From contig NZ_CP014839.1 in NCBI RefSeq assembly GCF_001931675.1, forward strand, positions 1,488,001 through 1,552,000: 64,000 nt of DNA. The letters are read 5' to 3'. Of the stretch, positions 36,834-47,112 are shown piece by piece (within the stretch, counting starts at the first letter, position 1; every line of letters starts with the position of its first letter). Source of the DNA: Pandoraea thiooxydans. Lineage in GTDB: Bacteria; Pseudomonadota; Gammaproteobacteria; Burkholderiales; Burkholderiaceae. The translations under genes were made by a program, and so were the position numbers. Under the pieces are notes generated by a model, which was given only the letters and a program-made list of their open reading frames with translations, ran no database searches and was not told where the DNA came from.

Positions 36834-37802
36834 ATGAGACTCGACGTTCCCACGCTCGATACCTTGGCCCTGTCAATTTTTGTTGGCAGTACGCTGGTAT
36901 TGACCTGCCTCTCGCACGCGTTCGCGCAAACCAAGGCCTTGCGGTACTGGGCGGTCGGTCTGGCCCTGATGTGCGGCTCGATGGCATGCTGCATGGCGTA
37001 TGCCGCCACGCGTGGCGACGTCTGGCTGATCGCCTCGGCGGCATTGAATTTGCAGTACCGCGTGCTGACATGGTCGGGTGTGCGCAGGCTGTTCGGCGCC
37101 AGCGCGCGGCTGGGTGCGGGTTTCGCGGCGTGCGGCCTGTTCTGGGTGCTGTATGGCGCGGCAGTTATGTTCGAGCGATCGCTAATCGAGCAAGCCGTGC
37201 TGGTGGCGTTCTTTTTCACACCGTTTCGTTTGCTGACAATCCGTGAAGTGAGCCGGCGGCATTGGCGAGACACGCGGCTGGGGCGGATCATGGTTGGCGT
37301 GGCCAACGGCGTGCTGGCCATCAGCGCGCTGGCCCCGCTGGCGCTGACGCTGGCAGGCAGCGGCAAGTCTGCCTTGCTGATCGGCAGCCCGGCAAGCGCC
37401 TCGGCACTCTATGCCGTGGCGTTCGCCAGCGACGTGTTGCTGGTGGCCGGATTGATCGTGTTGGCAATGCAACAGGTGATCGCCGAAGAAGCTCTCCACG
37501 CCCGCCTGGACAAGGGCATCATGCAGGCCGAGCGAACCGCCGGCGCGAGCCGGGCCGGTGATCGGCGGGGCCTGGCGGTTCCGGCGCACAAGGGCGACAC
37601 CGAGCGGCATCGGCGACTGCCATGGTCGTCGCGCGTGCCTAACGTTCGGGGTTTGGCGGCGCACGGGCGCGAGCATGGGTGTGGCTCCGCGGCGCCTTGT
37701 CAAGGCGTGGCGAGCTGCGCGACGGCCCGCACGCCAACGGTGCCGCATGCGGCGCAGGGCCGACGGGACGCCGCACGCGCCATCGTCTCGAAAAATCGCT
37801 AA
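36834..37802 (+). pseudogene. Membrane sensor part of a diguanylate cyclase lacking GGDEF (probably truncated)
   Basis: A frame of 322 residues. The first 225 or so form six or seven hydrophobic helices, beginning MRLDVPTLDTLALSIFVGS, as in many Burkholderiaceae diguanylate cyclases. After QQVIAEEALHARLDKG, where a GGDEF domain should begin (usually DxLTGLxNRR), the sequence becomes Arg/Ala-rich with no domain in any frame. So the output domain seems lost by deletion or decay; alternatively it is a short sensor protein with an odd tail. GGAG precedes ATG 36834. It follows the MHYT-GGDEF-EAL gene by 103 bases. Confidence 0.5.
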
Positions 37803-37906
37803 CCCCGCGTTGACAGGCCCGGCCGGTCCGTTGGCCGATGTAGGCCGTTGCCCCCGGCCGGGACGACTCCGCGGCCGAATCAGTGTTAACCCCGAGATCG
37901 GCAGAA

Positions 37907-37936
37907 TTGACGCTATCTGATATTTCAGACTAACAT
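37907..37936 (+). promoter_or_regulatory. Promoter of GntR operon with internal dyad
   Basis: TTGACG (37907-37912), 18 bases, TAACAT (37931-37936). Between them lies CTGA-TATT-TCAG (37917-37928). An operator inside the spacer suggests autorepression by the GntR protein encoded from 37967. Confidence 0.45.
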
Positions 37937-37966
37937 CACAGCACTTTCACTTGATGAAAAGCTGTC

Positions 37967-38665
37967 ATGCCGAATTTGATCCGATTGGTGGGCGAGCGGG
38001 AGGATATGCGCGGGGCGCCGTCCGCGACAGCGCCGGCTGGGTCGCTGCGCGATCGCGCCTACGAGGAACTCAAGCGACGCATCATTTCGTGCGAGTTTCG
38101 TCCTGGCGAGCCGCTCAACGAGGCGCAGCTGGCGACGCTGCTCGGCCTGGGCCGCACGCCGATCCACCAGGCGCTGCACCGTCTCGAGGTCGAGGGACTG
38201 GTCTCGATCATGCCGCGTAAGGGCATCCTGGTGACGCCGCTGTCGCTCAACGAAGTGCTCGACATGATCGAGGTGCGCGCCACCAATGAAGTGCTGTGCA
38301 TTACGCTGGCCGCCGAGCGTGCTCACGACAGCGATTTCGAGGCAATGCGCGAGATCATCGCGCCGTCGCCCGATCTGATCGCGCGGCGCGATATCGCCGG
38401 GCTGGCCTCGCTCGACCTGAAATTCCATAACGCCTTATCGGCCGCCTCGCGCAACCGCGTGCTGGCCGACCTGCTGCGCAGTCTGCACGAGAAGCAGGCG
38501 CGCTTTTGGTTCCTGTCGCTATCGGACCCCAAGCACCTGGAAAATGTCTACCAGGAGCATCGCCTGATCATCGACGCGCTCGAGCGGCGTGACGTGCCGG
38601 CCGTGCGCGAGGCGGTGCGCGAGCACATCGACGAGTTCCGGAAAAACATTATCCGGACGATTTAA
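37967..38665 (+). CDS. GntR-family (FadR/FCD) transcriptional regulator
   Basis: A 232-residue regulator: GntR winged helix (LRDRAYEELKRRIISCEFRPGEPLNEAQLATLLGLGRTPIHQALHRLEVEGLV) and an all-helical FCD effector domain with metal-type residues (DLKFHNALSAAS, HRLIIDALERRD, HIDEF). It starts the operon with DUF2848, amidase and MFS genes, and probably senses an organic acid made in the pathway. Confidence 0.92.
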   Translation: MPNLIRLVGEREDMRGAPSATAPAGSLRDRAYEELKRRIISCEFRPGEPLNEAQLATLLGLGRTPIHQALHRLEVEGLVSIMPRKGILVTPLSLNEVLDMIEVRATNEVLCITLAAERAHDSDFEAMREIIAPSPDLIARRDIAGLASLDLKFHNALSAASRNRVLADLLRSLHEKQARFWFLSLSDPKHLENVYQEHRLIIDALERRDVPAVREAVREHIDEFRKNIIRTI

Positions 38666-38694
38666 CCCGACATCTTTCGCAAGAGGCCATAACG

Positions 38695-39378
38695 ATGCCG
38701 ACACTGCACTTTCAAGTGGACGGCGGGGGCAAACTCGCCCTCGACGTTCAGCGCCTGATCATCGCCGGCTGGACCGGACGCGACGCCGGTGCCGTGCGCC
38801 ACCACATTCGCGAGCTCGAGGCTATTGGCGTGAGGCCGCCGACGGTGGTGCCGTGCTTTTACCCGCTGGCCGCCTCGCTGTTGAGTACCGACGACGTGCT
38901 TGAGGTGCCGCGTGACGACTCGTCCGGCGAGATCGAGTTCGTGCTGCTGCAGGGCTCCGCCGCGCAAGGACTCTACATCGGTGTCGGCTCGGATCACACC
39001 GATCGCAAGGTCGAAGCCTACGACGTCACGGTCTCCAAGCAGATGTGCGGCAAGCCGGTCGGCACCGGACTTTGGCGTTTCGACGAAGTGGCCGATCACT
39101 GGGATGCGCTGGTCATGCGTTGCTGGCGCATGCGTGATGGCCAGCGTGAGCTTTATCAGGAAGGGGCGGTCACCAGCCTGCTCGACCCGCGCGAGCTGAT
39201 TCGCCGTCTGACAGGAGAGGACGCCCTGCCTGCGGGCACGGCGATGTTCTGTGGCACGCAGGCGGTGATTGGCGAGTTGGGCCATGGCGACGCATTCGAA
39301 GTGGAACTGCACGACCCCGTGCGGCAGCGGACGCTGCGCCATGCCTACCGTGTGCACAGCCTGGCGGTGGCAGCATGA
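38695..39378 (+). CDS. DUF2848-family protein
   Basis: A 227-residue soluble protein of the DUF2848 group (start LHFQVDGGGKLALDVQRLIIAGWTGRD; middle YIGVGSDHTDRKVEAYDVTVSKQMC; FCGT near the end). The fold resembles fumarylacetoacetate hydrolase-like proteins, suggesting hydrolysis or decarboxylation of an oxo-acid, unproven. The ATGA overlap with the amidase gene and the 29-base gap to the GntR gene show one operon. Confidence 0.82.
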   Translation: MPTLHFQVDGGGKLALDVQRLIIAGWTGRDAGAVRHHIRELEAIGVRPPTVVPCFYPLAASLLSTDDVLEVPRDDSSGEIEFVLLQGSAAQGLYIGVGSDHTDRKVEAYDVTVSKQMCGKPVGTGLWRFDEVADHWDALVMRCWRMRDGQRELYQEGAVTSLLDPRELIRRLTGEDALPAGTAMFCGTQAVIGELGHGDAFEVELHDPVRQRTLRHAYRVHSLAVAA

Positions 39379-40721
39379 GCACGGCCGCCCCGACCATTGC
39401 AGAACTGGGCGCCGAACTGGCCGCCGGGCGCCTCACCAGCGTCGCCCTGACCGAGCAGGCGCTTGCGCGCATCGACACCCATATCGACGGCGGTGGCGTT
39501 GCGTTCATTCAGGTGGACGCGGCCGGCGCGCTGGCCGCTGCGCGCGCGGCCGATCAGGCGCGCGCGGCGGGCCTGGTGGCATCGCCTCTGGCCGGCTTGC
39601 CGGTTTCGATCAAGGACCTTTTTGACATACGCGGGCAAGTCACGCGCGCAGGCTCCAAGGCGCTCGACGGCAATGCGCCGGCTCAGGCCGACGCGACGGC
39701 GGTGGCGCGTCTGCGCGCGGCGGGCGCGGTATTGATCGGGCGCACCAATATGAGCGAATTCGCGTTCTCCGGCCTGGGGCTCAACCCTCACTACGGAACG
39801 CCGCGCAATCCGTTCGACTCCGCCCGCGTCACCGGGGGCTCGAGCTCGGGCGGGGCGTTGAGCGTGGCCGCCGGCATGGCGGTCGCGGCGCTGGGCACCG
39901 ATACTGGGGGCTCGATCCGAATTCCGTCGGCGTTTTGCGGCCTGACCGGCTTCAAGCCGACCGCGCAACGCATACCGATGGACGGAGGCGTGCCGTTGTC
40001 GACCACGCTGGACTCGGCAGGCCCGCTGGCGCGCTCGGTGGCGTGTTGTGCGGCATTCGATGCCGTGCTCAGCGGCGAAGTGCTCGATACTCGACCCGCG
40101 ACGCTGGCTGGGCTGCGCCTGTACGTGACGCGCGACTTCGTGGGCGAGGGGCTCGATCCGGCGGTGGCCGAGGCGTTCGACGCGGCGCTTGCCCGTCTGT
40201 CGCAGCACGGCGCACGGATCGTGACGTTCGATTTCCCGGAATTGCTGCGTTTGCCGGCGATCAACGCAGGCGGCGGTTTCAGCGCGGCCGAGTCATGGAC
40301 TTGGCATCGCACGCTGCTGACCGAACGGGGCGCTTGCTACGACCCACGTGTGGCGATGCGCATTAAGCGCGGCGCCCAGCAGAGCGCGACCGATTACATC
40401 GAACTGTTGGCGGCGCGCCGCGCCATGCAGGAGGCTGCCGCGCACCGGCTGCGCGAAGCCGACGCGTGGCTCATGCCAAGCGTGGCGGTGCTTGCGCCGC
40501 GCCTCGACAGCCTGGCACGCGATGAAGATTTCTTCGCCGTCAACGGGCTGGTGCTGCGCAACTCGAGCGTGATCAATTTTCTCGATGGCTGCGCTGTGTC
40601 GCTGCCGGTGGCACAGGGCATCGGCCTGGGCGTATGCGGCCTGCAGGGGCGAGACGCGCGCGTGCTGCAAGTGGCCGGCGCGATCGAGGCCGGTCTCGCG
40701 TCGCCACGGATTTCCACCTAG
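39375..40721 (+). CDS. Amidase-signature family hydrolase
   Basis: A 448-residue amidase. The catalytic triad is visible: Lys80 in SIKDLFD, the cis-Ser in GGSSSGG (about 155-161) and the nucleophile Ser in GTDTGGSIRIP (about 175-185). It hydrolyses a C-N bond of an unknown amide. Its company (DUF2848, MFS carrier, GntR regulator) suggests catabolism of an imported amide. Confidence 0.92.
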   Translation: MSTAAPTIAELGAELAAGRLTSVALTEQALARIDTHIDGGGVAFIQVDAAGALAAARAADQARAAGLVASPLAGLPVSIKDLFDIRGQVTRAGSKALDGNAPAQADATAVARLRAAGAVLIGRTNMSEFAFSGLGLNPHYGTPRNPFDSARVTGGSSSGGALSVAAGMAVAALGTDTGGSIRIPSAFCGLTGFKPTAQRIPMDGGVPLSTTLDSAGPLARSVACCAAFDAVLSGEVLDTRPATLAGLRLYVTRDFVGEGLDPAVAEAFDAALARLSQHGARIVTFDFPELLRLPAINAGGGFSAAESWTWHRTLLTERGACYDPRVAMRIKRGAQQSATDYIELLAARRAMQEAAAHRLREADAWLMPSVAVLAPRLDSLARDEDFFAVNGLVLRNSSVINFLDGCAVSLPVAQGIGLGVCGLQGRDARVLQVAGAIEAGLASPRIST

Positions 40722-40813
40722 TTCTCCGACGTACTGGTAGTGCAGGCGGTGGCGGCGGCCCGATGCCGCGCCACGGCCGTGCTCTTGCTCATCCCCCTCA
40801 CGGAGTATTCCCT

Positions 40814-42130
40814 ATGTCTTCCATGACCGGCAGTTCAGACCTCGCGCCGATTGCCTCGGCCGACCAACGCAATGAGGCTTACCGCAAGATCACGGTTCGC
40901 CTGATTCCGTTCCTGGTGTTTCTTTTCGTGCTGGCGTGGGTCGACCGCGTCAATGTCGGCTTTGCCAAACTACAGATGCTGCAGGACCTCAAGTTCAGCG
41001 AAGCGGTCTACGGCCTGGGTGCGGGTATCTTCTTCATCGGCTATTTTCTGTTCGAGGTGCCGAGCAACCTGCTGCTCGAAAAGATCGGTGCGCGCAAGAC
41101 GCTGGCGCGCATCACGATCCTGTGGGGGCTGGCCTCGATGGCGATGATCTATGTCAAAACGCCGACGCAGTTCTACGCGCTGCGCTTTTTGCTGGGCGTG
41201 TTCGAGGCCGGCTTTTTCCCCGGCGTGGTGCTGTATCTGACCTATTGGTTTCCAGCCGAGCGGCGTGCGCGCATCAATGGGCTGTTCATGACCTCGTTCG
41301 CGATCGCCGGCGTCATCGGCGGGCCGGTGGCCGGCTATATCATGAGCCGCATGGAGTCGGTAGGCGGCCTGGCCAATTGGCAATGGCTGTTCGTTCTCGA
41401 AGGCATTCCATCGATTCTCGCGGGGATCGCCGTGCTGATGTATTTGCCCGAAAAGCCGCGCAATGCGCACTGGCTCAGTGGCGCCGAGCAGGAGCTGGTT
41501 GCCCTCGACATCGAGGCTGAGGCGCACGATCCGTCCAAGTACGCCGGGTGCCGGGAGGCTTTTGCCAACGCACGGGTCTGGATTTGCGCGGCGATCTATT
41601 TCTGCGTGGTCGCTGGCAACGCTACCATTGCATTTTGGTCGCCGTCGATCATCAAGGCGATGGGCGTGCAAGGCAACTTCCAGATCGGACTGGTGTCCGC
41701 GATTCCTTTCCTGGCGGGCACCATCGCGATGGTGCTCAACGGCGTTCACTCCGACCGCCACGGCGAGCGCCGGTTGCATTGCGCGCTGGCGGCCCTGCTG
41801 GCCGCCGCCGGCCTGACACTGACGGGGGTGTTTCTCGGGCGGCATCAGGAAGTGTTTGCGCTGATCGCCTTGACGGCCGCGTCGATCGGCATTCTGGCGG
41901 CGTTCCCGGTGTTCTGGTCGATGCCTTCCGCGTTCCTGATCGGCACGGCGGCCGCCGGCGGCATCGCCCTGATCAATGCGATCGGCAATCTGGCGGGTTT
42001 CGTCGCTCCCTACATGATTGGCTGGTTCAAGGTCCATACCGGCCAGTTGTCGTCCGGTCTGTACTTCGTGGCGGTGCTGGAGGCTTGCGCCGCCATCCTG
42101 GTGCTGGCATTCATGCCGAAGAAGATCTGA
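40814..42130 (+). CDS. MFS transporter of the anion:cation symporter (ACS) type
   Basis: A 438-residue, 12-helix carrier. FLFVLAWVDRVNVGFAKLQM (helix 1) and GYFLFEVPSNLLLEKIGARK (helix 2 and loop) are the ACS signature shared with phthalate, tartrate and glucarate carriers. GGAG lies before ATG 40814, 92 bases after the amidase. It presumably brings in the organic anion or amide processed by the operon. Confidence 0.92.
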   Translation: MSSMTGSSDLAPIASADQRNEAYRKITVRLIPFLVFLFVLAWVDRVNVGFAKLQMLQDLKFSEAVYGLGAGIFFIGYFLFEVPSNLLLEKIGARKTLARITILWGLASMAMIYVKTPTQFYALRFLLGVFEAGFFPGVVLYLTYWFPAERRARINGLFMTSFAIAGVIGGPVAGYIMSRMESVGGLANWQWLFVLEGIPSILAGIAVLMYLPEKPRNAHWLSGAEQELVALDIEAEAHDPSKYAGCREAFANARVWICAAIYFCVVAGNATIAFWSPSIIKAMGVQGNFQIGLVSAIPFLAGTIAMVLNGVHSDRHGERRLHCALAALLAAAGLTLTGVFLGRHQEVFALIALTAASIGILAAFPVFWSMPSAFLIGTAAAGGIALINAIGNLAGFVAPYMIGWFKVHTGQLSSGLYFVAVLEACAAILVLAFMPKKI

Positions 42131-42180
42131 AACACCGGCGCGGCGGGCTTCGCAGGTCGCTTCGGCGGTGACTTTCTTGC

Positions 42181-42222
42181 TTGATAAAAATCAAGCCGTG
42201 CGGGATTGGAGACCCCTACACT
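42181..42222 (+). promoter_or_regulatory. Perfect FNR/Anr box with class II promoter for chaB operon
   Basis: TTGAT-AAAA-ATCAA (42181-42194) is the exact FNR/Anr consensus, within a longer perfect dyad (42179-42196). A -10, TACACT (42217-42222), predicts a start at about 42229, putting the box centre exactly at -41.5. Low-oxygen activation of chaB and the CorA-like gene is therefore likely. Confidence 0.75.
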
Positions 42223-42266
42223 GGACTGGTCGATTTGGACGGTGCCGGACTCGGGCGCAGCAGACG

Positions 42267-42476
42267 ATGCCATATGCCACTATCGCGGAGTTGCCGTTGC
42301 CGGTGCGGCGCCACTTGCCGGTTCACGCGCAGGAGATTTATCGGGCCGCATTCAACCAGGCTTACGCGGCGCATCGCGAGGAGCCGGGCTGCGAGCAGAC
42401 TGCGTGCCGGATCGCCTGGGCGGCTGTCAAGCGCTGTTACGTCAAGGCCGGCGTCGATTGGATACCGCGAGTCTAA
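42267..42476 (+). CDS. chaB: ChaB-family protein
   Basis: A 69-residue soluble protein that matches ChaB along its length: MPYATIAELPLPVRRHLPVHAQEIYRAAFNQAY and CRIAWAAVKRCYVK (HKVAWAAVKxxY in E. coli). ChaB was described as a regulator of the Na/Ca-proton antiporter ChaA, but no chaA is here. It follows the FNR/Anr-type promoter by about 40 bases of leader and precedes a CorA-like transporter by 68 bases. Confidence 0.88.
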   Translation: MPYATIAELPLPVRRHLPVHAQEIYRAAFNQAYAAHREEPGCEQTACRIAWAAVKRCYVKAGVDWIPRV

Positions 42477-42544
42477 ATGCGGCGTCGTCGGATGGGAGGG
42501 CGCGCAAGGCGCCCGTGGGTTCGACCGAGGCATGGGAGCCGGGG

Positions 42545-43594
42545 ATGCAAACCAAGACAATGCCGGCCGGCGTCGATGCGCCCGCGCATGCCGCGCCAGT
42601 CGGGGATGCTGAACCCCCGCCGCTGGATCACGGTTATCTTTTCTCGGGCAATGGCGTTGGCCACAGGATTGACGGAGCAAGCGCCATTGTCTGGCTCAGG
42701 CAGAAAGACCACCCCGACGACGAATTCCTCTGGCTGCAGTTTCACGATATCCCGAGCGTACTCGACGGCTGGCCGTTGCAGCACGTGACGCTGCCGGAAG
42801 CCTTTGGCGATACGCTGCGCGAGGGCTCGCGCTCGACACGCATCGAGTCGATGCAAAAGACCATGATTGCGGTGGTCAACGACGTCGATTACGACTTCAC
42901 CCAGAAAAAACCGCCCGTGGTTGCGACTTTGTGGCTCAGCGCGGGGCCCCACTGCCTGTTGAGCGTGCGCAACCAGCCGTTGCGCTCGGTCCAGCAAGTG
43001 CGTGCGGATGTCGAGGCGGGAGAGATTTTCCACAGCCCGCTGGCCTTGCTGATCCGCCTGCTGCAGGAGCAGGCCGACGTGCTGCGCGCGATCGTGCGGG
43101 GCGGCTCCCATACCGCCGACGAGGTCGAAGCCCGTCTGTTGGGCGGCCAGTTACCCAAGCGCGCCAGCCTGGGAGGAATTCGTCGCGATCTGGTGCGGCT
43201 GCGCCGATTGCTGGCGCCCGAGCCGGCAGCGCTGTTTCGTCTGGTCAATCGCCCGCCACGCTGGGTGCGGGAGGAGGATGCGCAAGCCTTGCGGCAGACG
43301 GCCGAGGCGTTTTCGCTGACGCTGCGCGATATGGCCGGGTTGCAAGAGCGCATCCAGTTGCTCGAGGAGGAAATTGCCGATCGCGTGGCCGAGCACACCA
43401 ACCGCAGCGTGCTGATCCTGACCGCGGTGACGGTCATTGCCCTGCCGATCAATCTGATCGCCGGATTGCTCGGCATGAACATCGGCGGCCTGCCGTTGCG
43501 CATTAACCCGTATGGGTTCTGGATTATCGTGGCGATTTCCGGTTGCCTGACCGGTCTGGCCGGCTGGTTCGTGTTTTGGCACCGGCGCAATTGA
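42545..43594 (+). CDS. CorA/ZntB-family metal transporter
   Basis: A 349-residue CorA-superfamily channel. A large cytoplasmic domain (about 1-285) with long helices is followed by two membrane helices; the pore signature GMNIGG lies at the end of the first (ILTAVTVIALPINLIAGLLGMN), and then a short HRRN tail. The loop after GMN lacks the acidic EFMPEL of CorA, as in ZntB-like Zn/Cd carriers. ATG 42545 has GGAG six bases before. It likely shares the FNR/Anr promoter with chaB. Confidence 0.88.
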   Translation: MQTKTMPAGVDAPAHAAPVGDAEPPPLDHGYLFSGNGVGHRIDGASAIVWLRQKDHPDDEFLWLQFHDIPSVLDGWPLQHVTLPEAFGDTLREGSRSTRIESMQKTMIAVVNDVDYDFTQKKPPVVATLWLSAGPHCLLSVRNQPLRSVQQVRADVEAGEIFHSPLALLIRLLQEQADVLRAIVRGGSHTADEVEARLLGGQLPKRASLGGIRRDLVRLRRLLAPEPAALFRLVNRPPRWVREEDAQALRQTAEAFSLTLRDMAGLQERIQLLEEEIADRVAEHTNRSVLILTAVTVIALPINLIAGLLGMNIGGLPLRINPYGFWIIVAISGCLTGLAGWFVFWHRRN

Positions 43595-43688
43595 CGGCCC
43601 CTCGGATCGGCCTTGCCGGAAGCGGGCCCGTCACTGACGCGAGGCGTGAGTGCCGCTTCAATTTCCAGGCGTTTTCCACAATAATAGA

Positions 43689-43718
43689 GCCCGCCGCGCT
43701 GCGGGGCGGGCCGATTTT
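43689..43718 (+). terminator. Rho-independent terminator after CorA-like gene
   Basis: GCCCGCC (43689-43695) pairs with GGCGGGC (43705-43711) around a nine-base loop, followed by CGATTTT. Confidence 0.7.
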
Positions 43719-43751
43719 CCGTTCGGTTCGCCGCCGCAGCGCATTTTTTTG

Positions 43752-43779
43752 TTGAATTGCGCAAATTTGGTAGTAATCT
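43752..43779 (+). promoter_or_regulatory. Sigma-70 promoter of potF
   Basis: TTGAAT (43752-43757), 16 bases, TAATCT (43774-43779), about 90 bases before the ATG at 43870. Confidence 0.45.
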
Positions 43780-43869
43780 CGGGTTTTTTCAGCATCCAGG
43801 TCCGGGCAAACGTGATAACCATGGGCCGGCCAGCGGGGCTTCAACGATTCTAAAAAAGCGGAGAACGGG

Positions 43870-44970
43870 ATGAAAAACAAGGTCATGCTGGGCATCGCCA
43901 TGGCGATTGCCTGCACGCTGCCGGCGTTGCCGGCAGCGGCCAAGGACACGACGCTCAATGTCTACAATTGGTCGGACTATATTGCCAAGGACACGATACC
44001 GAATTTCGAGAAGGAAACCGGCATCAAGGTGCGCTACGACAATTACGACAGCGACGACACCCTGCAGGCCAAGCTGCTGACCGGCAATTCCGGCTATGAC
44101 ATCGTCGTGCCGACCAGCAACTACGCCGGCAAGCAGATTGCCGCGGGCATCTTCATGCCGCTGGACAAGTCGCAGCTGCCCAACCTGAAATACCTCGATC
44201 CGCAATTGATGGCGCTGGTGGCCGGTGCGGACCCGGGCAACAAATACGTGGTGCCGTGGGCCTATGGCACGACCGGGCTGGGCTACAACGTGACCAAGGT
44301 GCAGCAGATCCTCGGCAAAAACGTCCCGTTGGACAACTGGGACATTCTTTTCAAGCCGGAATACATCTCCAAGCTCAAGAGCTGCGGCGTATCGGTGCTC
44401 GATGCGCCCGACCAGATGTTTGCCGCGACGCTGCATTACATGGGGCGCGACCCGAACAGTACCAACCCGGCGGACTACCGCGCGGCGCTGGGCGTGCTCA
44501 AGAAGATCCGCCCGTACATCACCCAGTTCAATTCGTCCGGTTACATCAATGATCTGGTGGGCGGCGACGTCTGCTTCGCATTCGGCTGGTCGGGCGACGT
44601 GGTGATTGCCAAGCACCGCGCGCAGGAAGCCAAGAAGCCTTACAAAATCGAGTATTACATTCCGAAGGGCGGGGCGCCGGTATGGTTCGACGTGATGGCG
44701 ATCCCGAAGGATGCGCCGCACAAGGAGGCTGCGCTCAAGTGGATCAACTACATCGAGACGCCCCAGGTCCATGCCGCGATCACCAATGCCGTCTACTACC
44801 CGAGCGCCAATCTCGAAGCGCGCAAGTATGTGAAGAAGGACGTAGCCAACGATCCGGCCGTCTATCCGCCGCCCGCCGTACTGAAGACGTTGTTTTTGCT
44901 GAAACCCTTGCCGATCAATATCCAGCACCTCGAGACTCGTCTGTGGACCGAGTTTAAAACGGGGTATTGA
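43870..44970 (+). CDS. potF: Polyamine (putrescine-type) ABC transporter, periplasmic binding protein
   Basis: A 366-residue PotD/PotF-family binding protein with a Sec signal (MLGIAMAIACTLPALPAAA). LNVYNWSDYIAKDTIPNFEKETGIKVRYDNYDSDDTLQAKLLTGNSGYDIVVPTSNY is the family signature, with the Trp and Asp residues that hold the diamine. It feeds the PotGHI transporter encoded next. GGAG precedes the ATG. A strong hairpin at 45020 follows the gene. Confidence 0.92.
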   Translation: MKNKVMLGIAMAIACTLPALPAAAKDTTLNVYNWSDYIAKDTIPNFEKETGIKVRYDNYDSDDTLQAKLLTGNSGYDIVVPTSNYAGKQIAAGIFMPLDKSQLPNLKYLDPQLMALVAGADPGNKYVVPWAYGTTGLGYNVTKVQQILGKNVPLDNWDILFKPEYISKLKSCGVSVLDAPDQMFAATLHYMGRDPNSTNPADYRAALGVLKKIRPYITQFNSSGYINDLVGGDVCFAFGWSGDVVIAKHRAQEAKKPYKIEYYIPKGGAPVWFDVMAIPKDAPHKEAALKWINYIETPQVHAAITNAVYYPSANLEARKYVKKDVANDPAVYPPPAVLKTLFLLKPLPINIQHLETRLWTEFKTGY

Positions 44971-45019
44971 CTCGCGTCGCGCACGGCGCGGCAATGTGTT
45001 TCACGCATGTTTCAAGACA

Positions 45020-45045
45020 GCCTCCGGCGCGCCGGAGGCTTTTTT
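45020..45045 (+). terminator. Intercistronic terminator between potF and potG
   Basis: A perfect 20-base palindrome GCCTCCGGCGCGCCGGAGGC (45020-45039) followed by six T. It would stop most transcripts after potF and lower the level of potGHI against the binding protein. Confidence 0.85.
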
Positions 45046-45070
45046 CGAGTTGAAGAGGGTGGAGTCGATA

Positions 45071-46200
<1,130 letters not shown>

Positions 46201-46204
<4 letters not shown>

Positions 46205-47112
46205 AAAACCAATCATTGGCCAAGCGCGGCTGGCTCTCGGGCCGCTCTCTCGTGATCGGCGGTCCTTTCCTGTGGCTGCTGCTGTTTTTCTTCGTGCCGT
46301 TCGTACTGGTCGTCAAGATCAGCTTTGCGGATCTGCGCCTCGGGATTCCGCCCTATACCGATCTGGTGACCTTCAAGGACGGCGTCGCGCATATCGCGAT
46401 TTACCTCACGCATTATGCGCAACTGTTCGCCGACAGCCTGTACTTCGAGGCCTACCTGAGCTCGCTGAAGATTGCCGGCATCTCGACCCTGTTGTGCCTG
46501 CTGCTCGGCTATCCGATGGCGTACTACATCGCCCGCTCGAATCCGGCCACGCGCAATCTGTTGATGATGGGCGTGATGCTGCCTTTCTGGACTTCGTTCC
46601 TGATCCGCGTGTACGCGTGGATCGGCATTCTGAAGAACAACGGACTGCTCAATAACGCGCTGATGTCGATCGGTCTGATCCACCAGCCGATCGCGCTTTA
46701 TCACACCAATACGGCTGTCTATATAGGCATGGTCTATTCGTATTTGCCGTTCCTGGTGATGCCGCTCTACGCGCACCTGGTCAAGATGGATTTCACGCTG
46801 CTCGAGGCGGCCTACGACCTGGGCGCGCGGCCCTGGAAAACTTTCGTTCATGTGACGCTGCCGCTGTCGAAGAACGGCATCATTGCCGGTTGTCTGCTGG
46901 TGTTTATCCCGGCCGTCGGCGAGTACGTCATTCCTGAATTGCTCGGCGGCGCCAATACGCTGATGATCGGCCGTGTGATGTGGGACGAGTTCTTCAGCAA
47001 CTCCGACTGGCCGATGGCCTCGGCGGTGACGTGCGCAATGGTGCTGTTGTTGCTGGTGCCGATGATGCTGTTCCAGTATTTCCAGATGCAGCAAGTGGAG
47101 CAGCGCCGATGA
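46201..47112 (+). CDS. potH: Polyamine ABC transporter permease
   Basis: A 303-residue inner-membrane permease with six helices and the EAA loop (EAAYDLGARPWKTFVHVTLPLSKNGI). It pairs with PotI to form the channel. Overlaps potG and potI by four bases each. Confidence 0.93.

Noticed and set aside
42179-42196. Perfect hairpin read as a terminator after the MFS gene
   Set aside because: No T run follows on either strand, and the core is the exact FNR/Anr consensus at -41.5 from a promoter.
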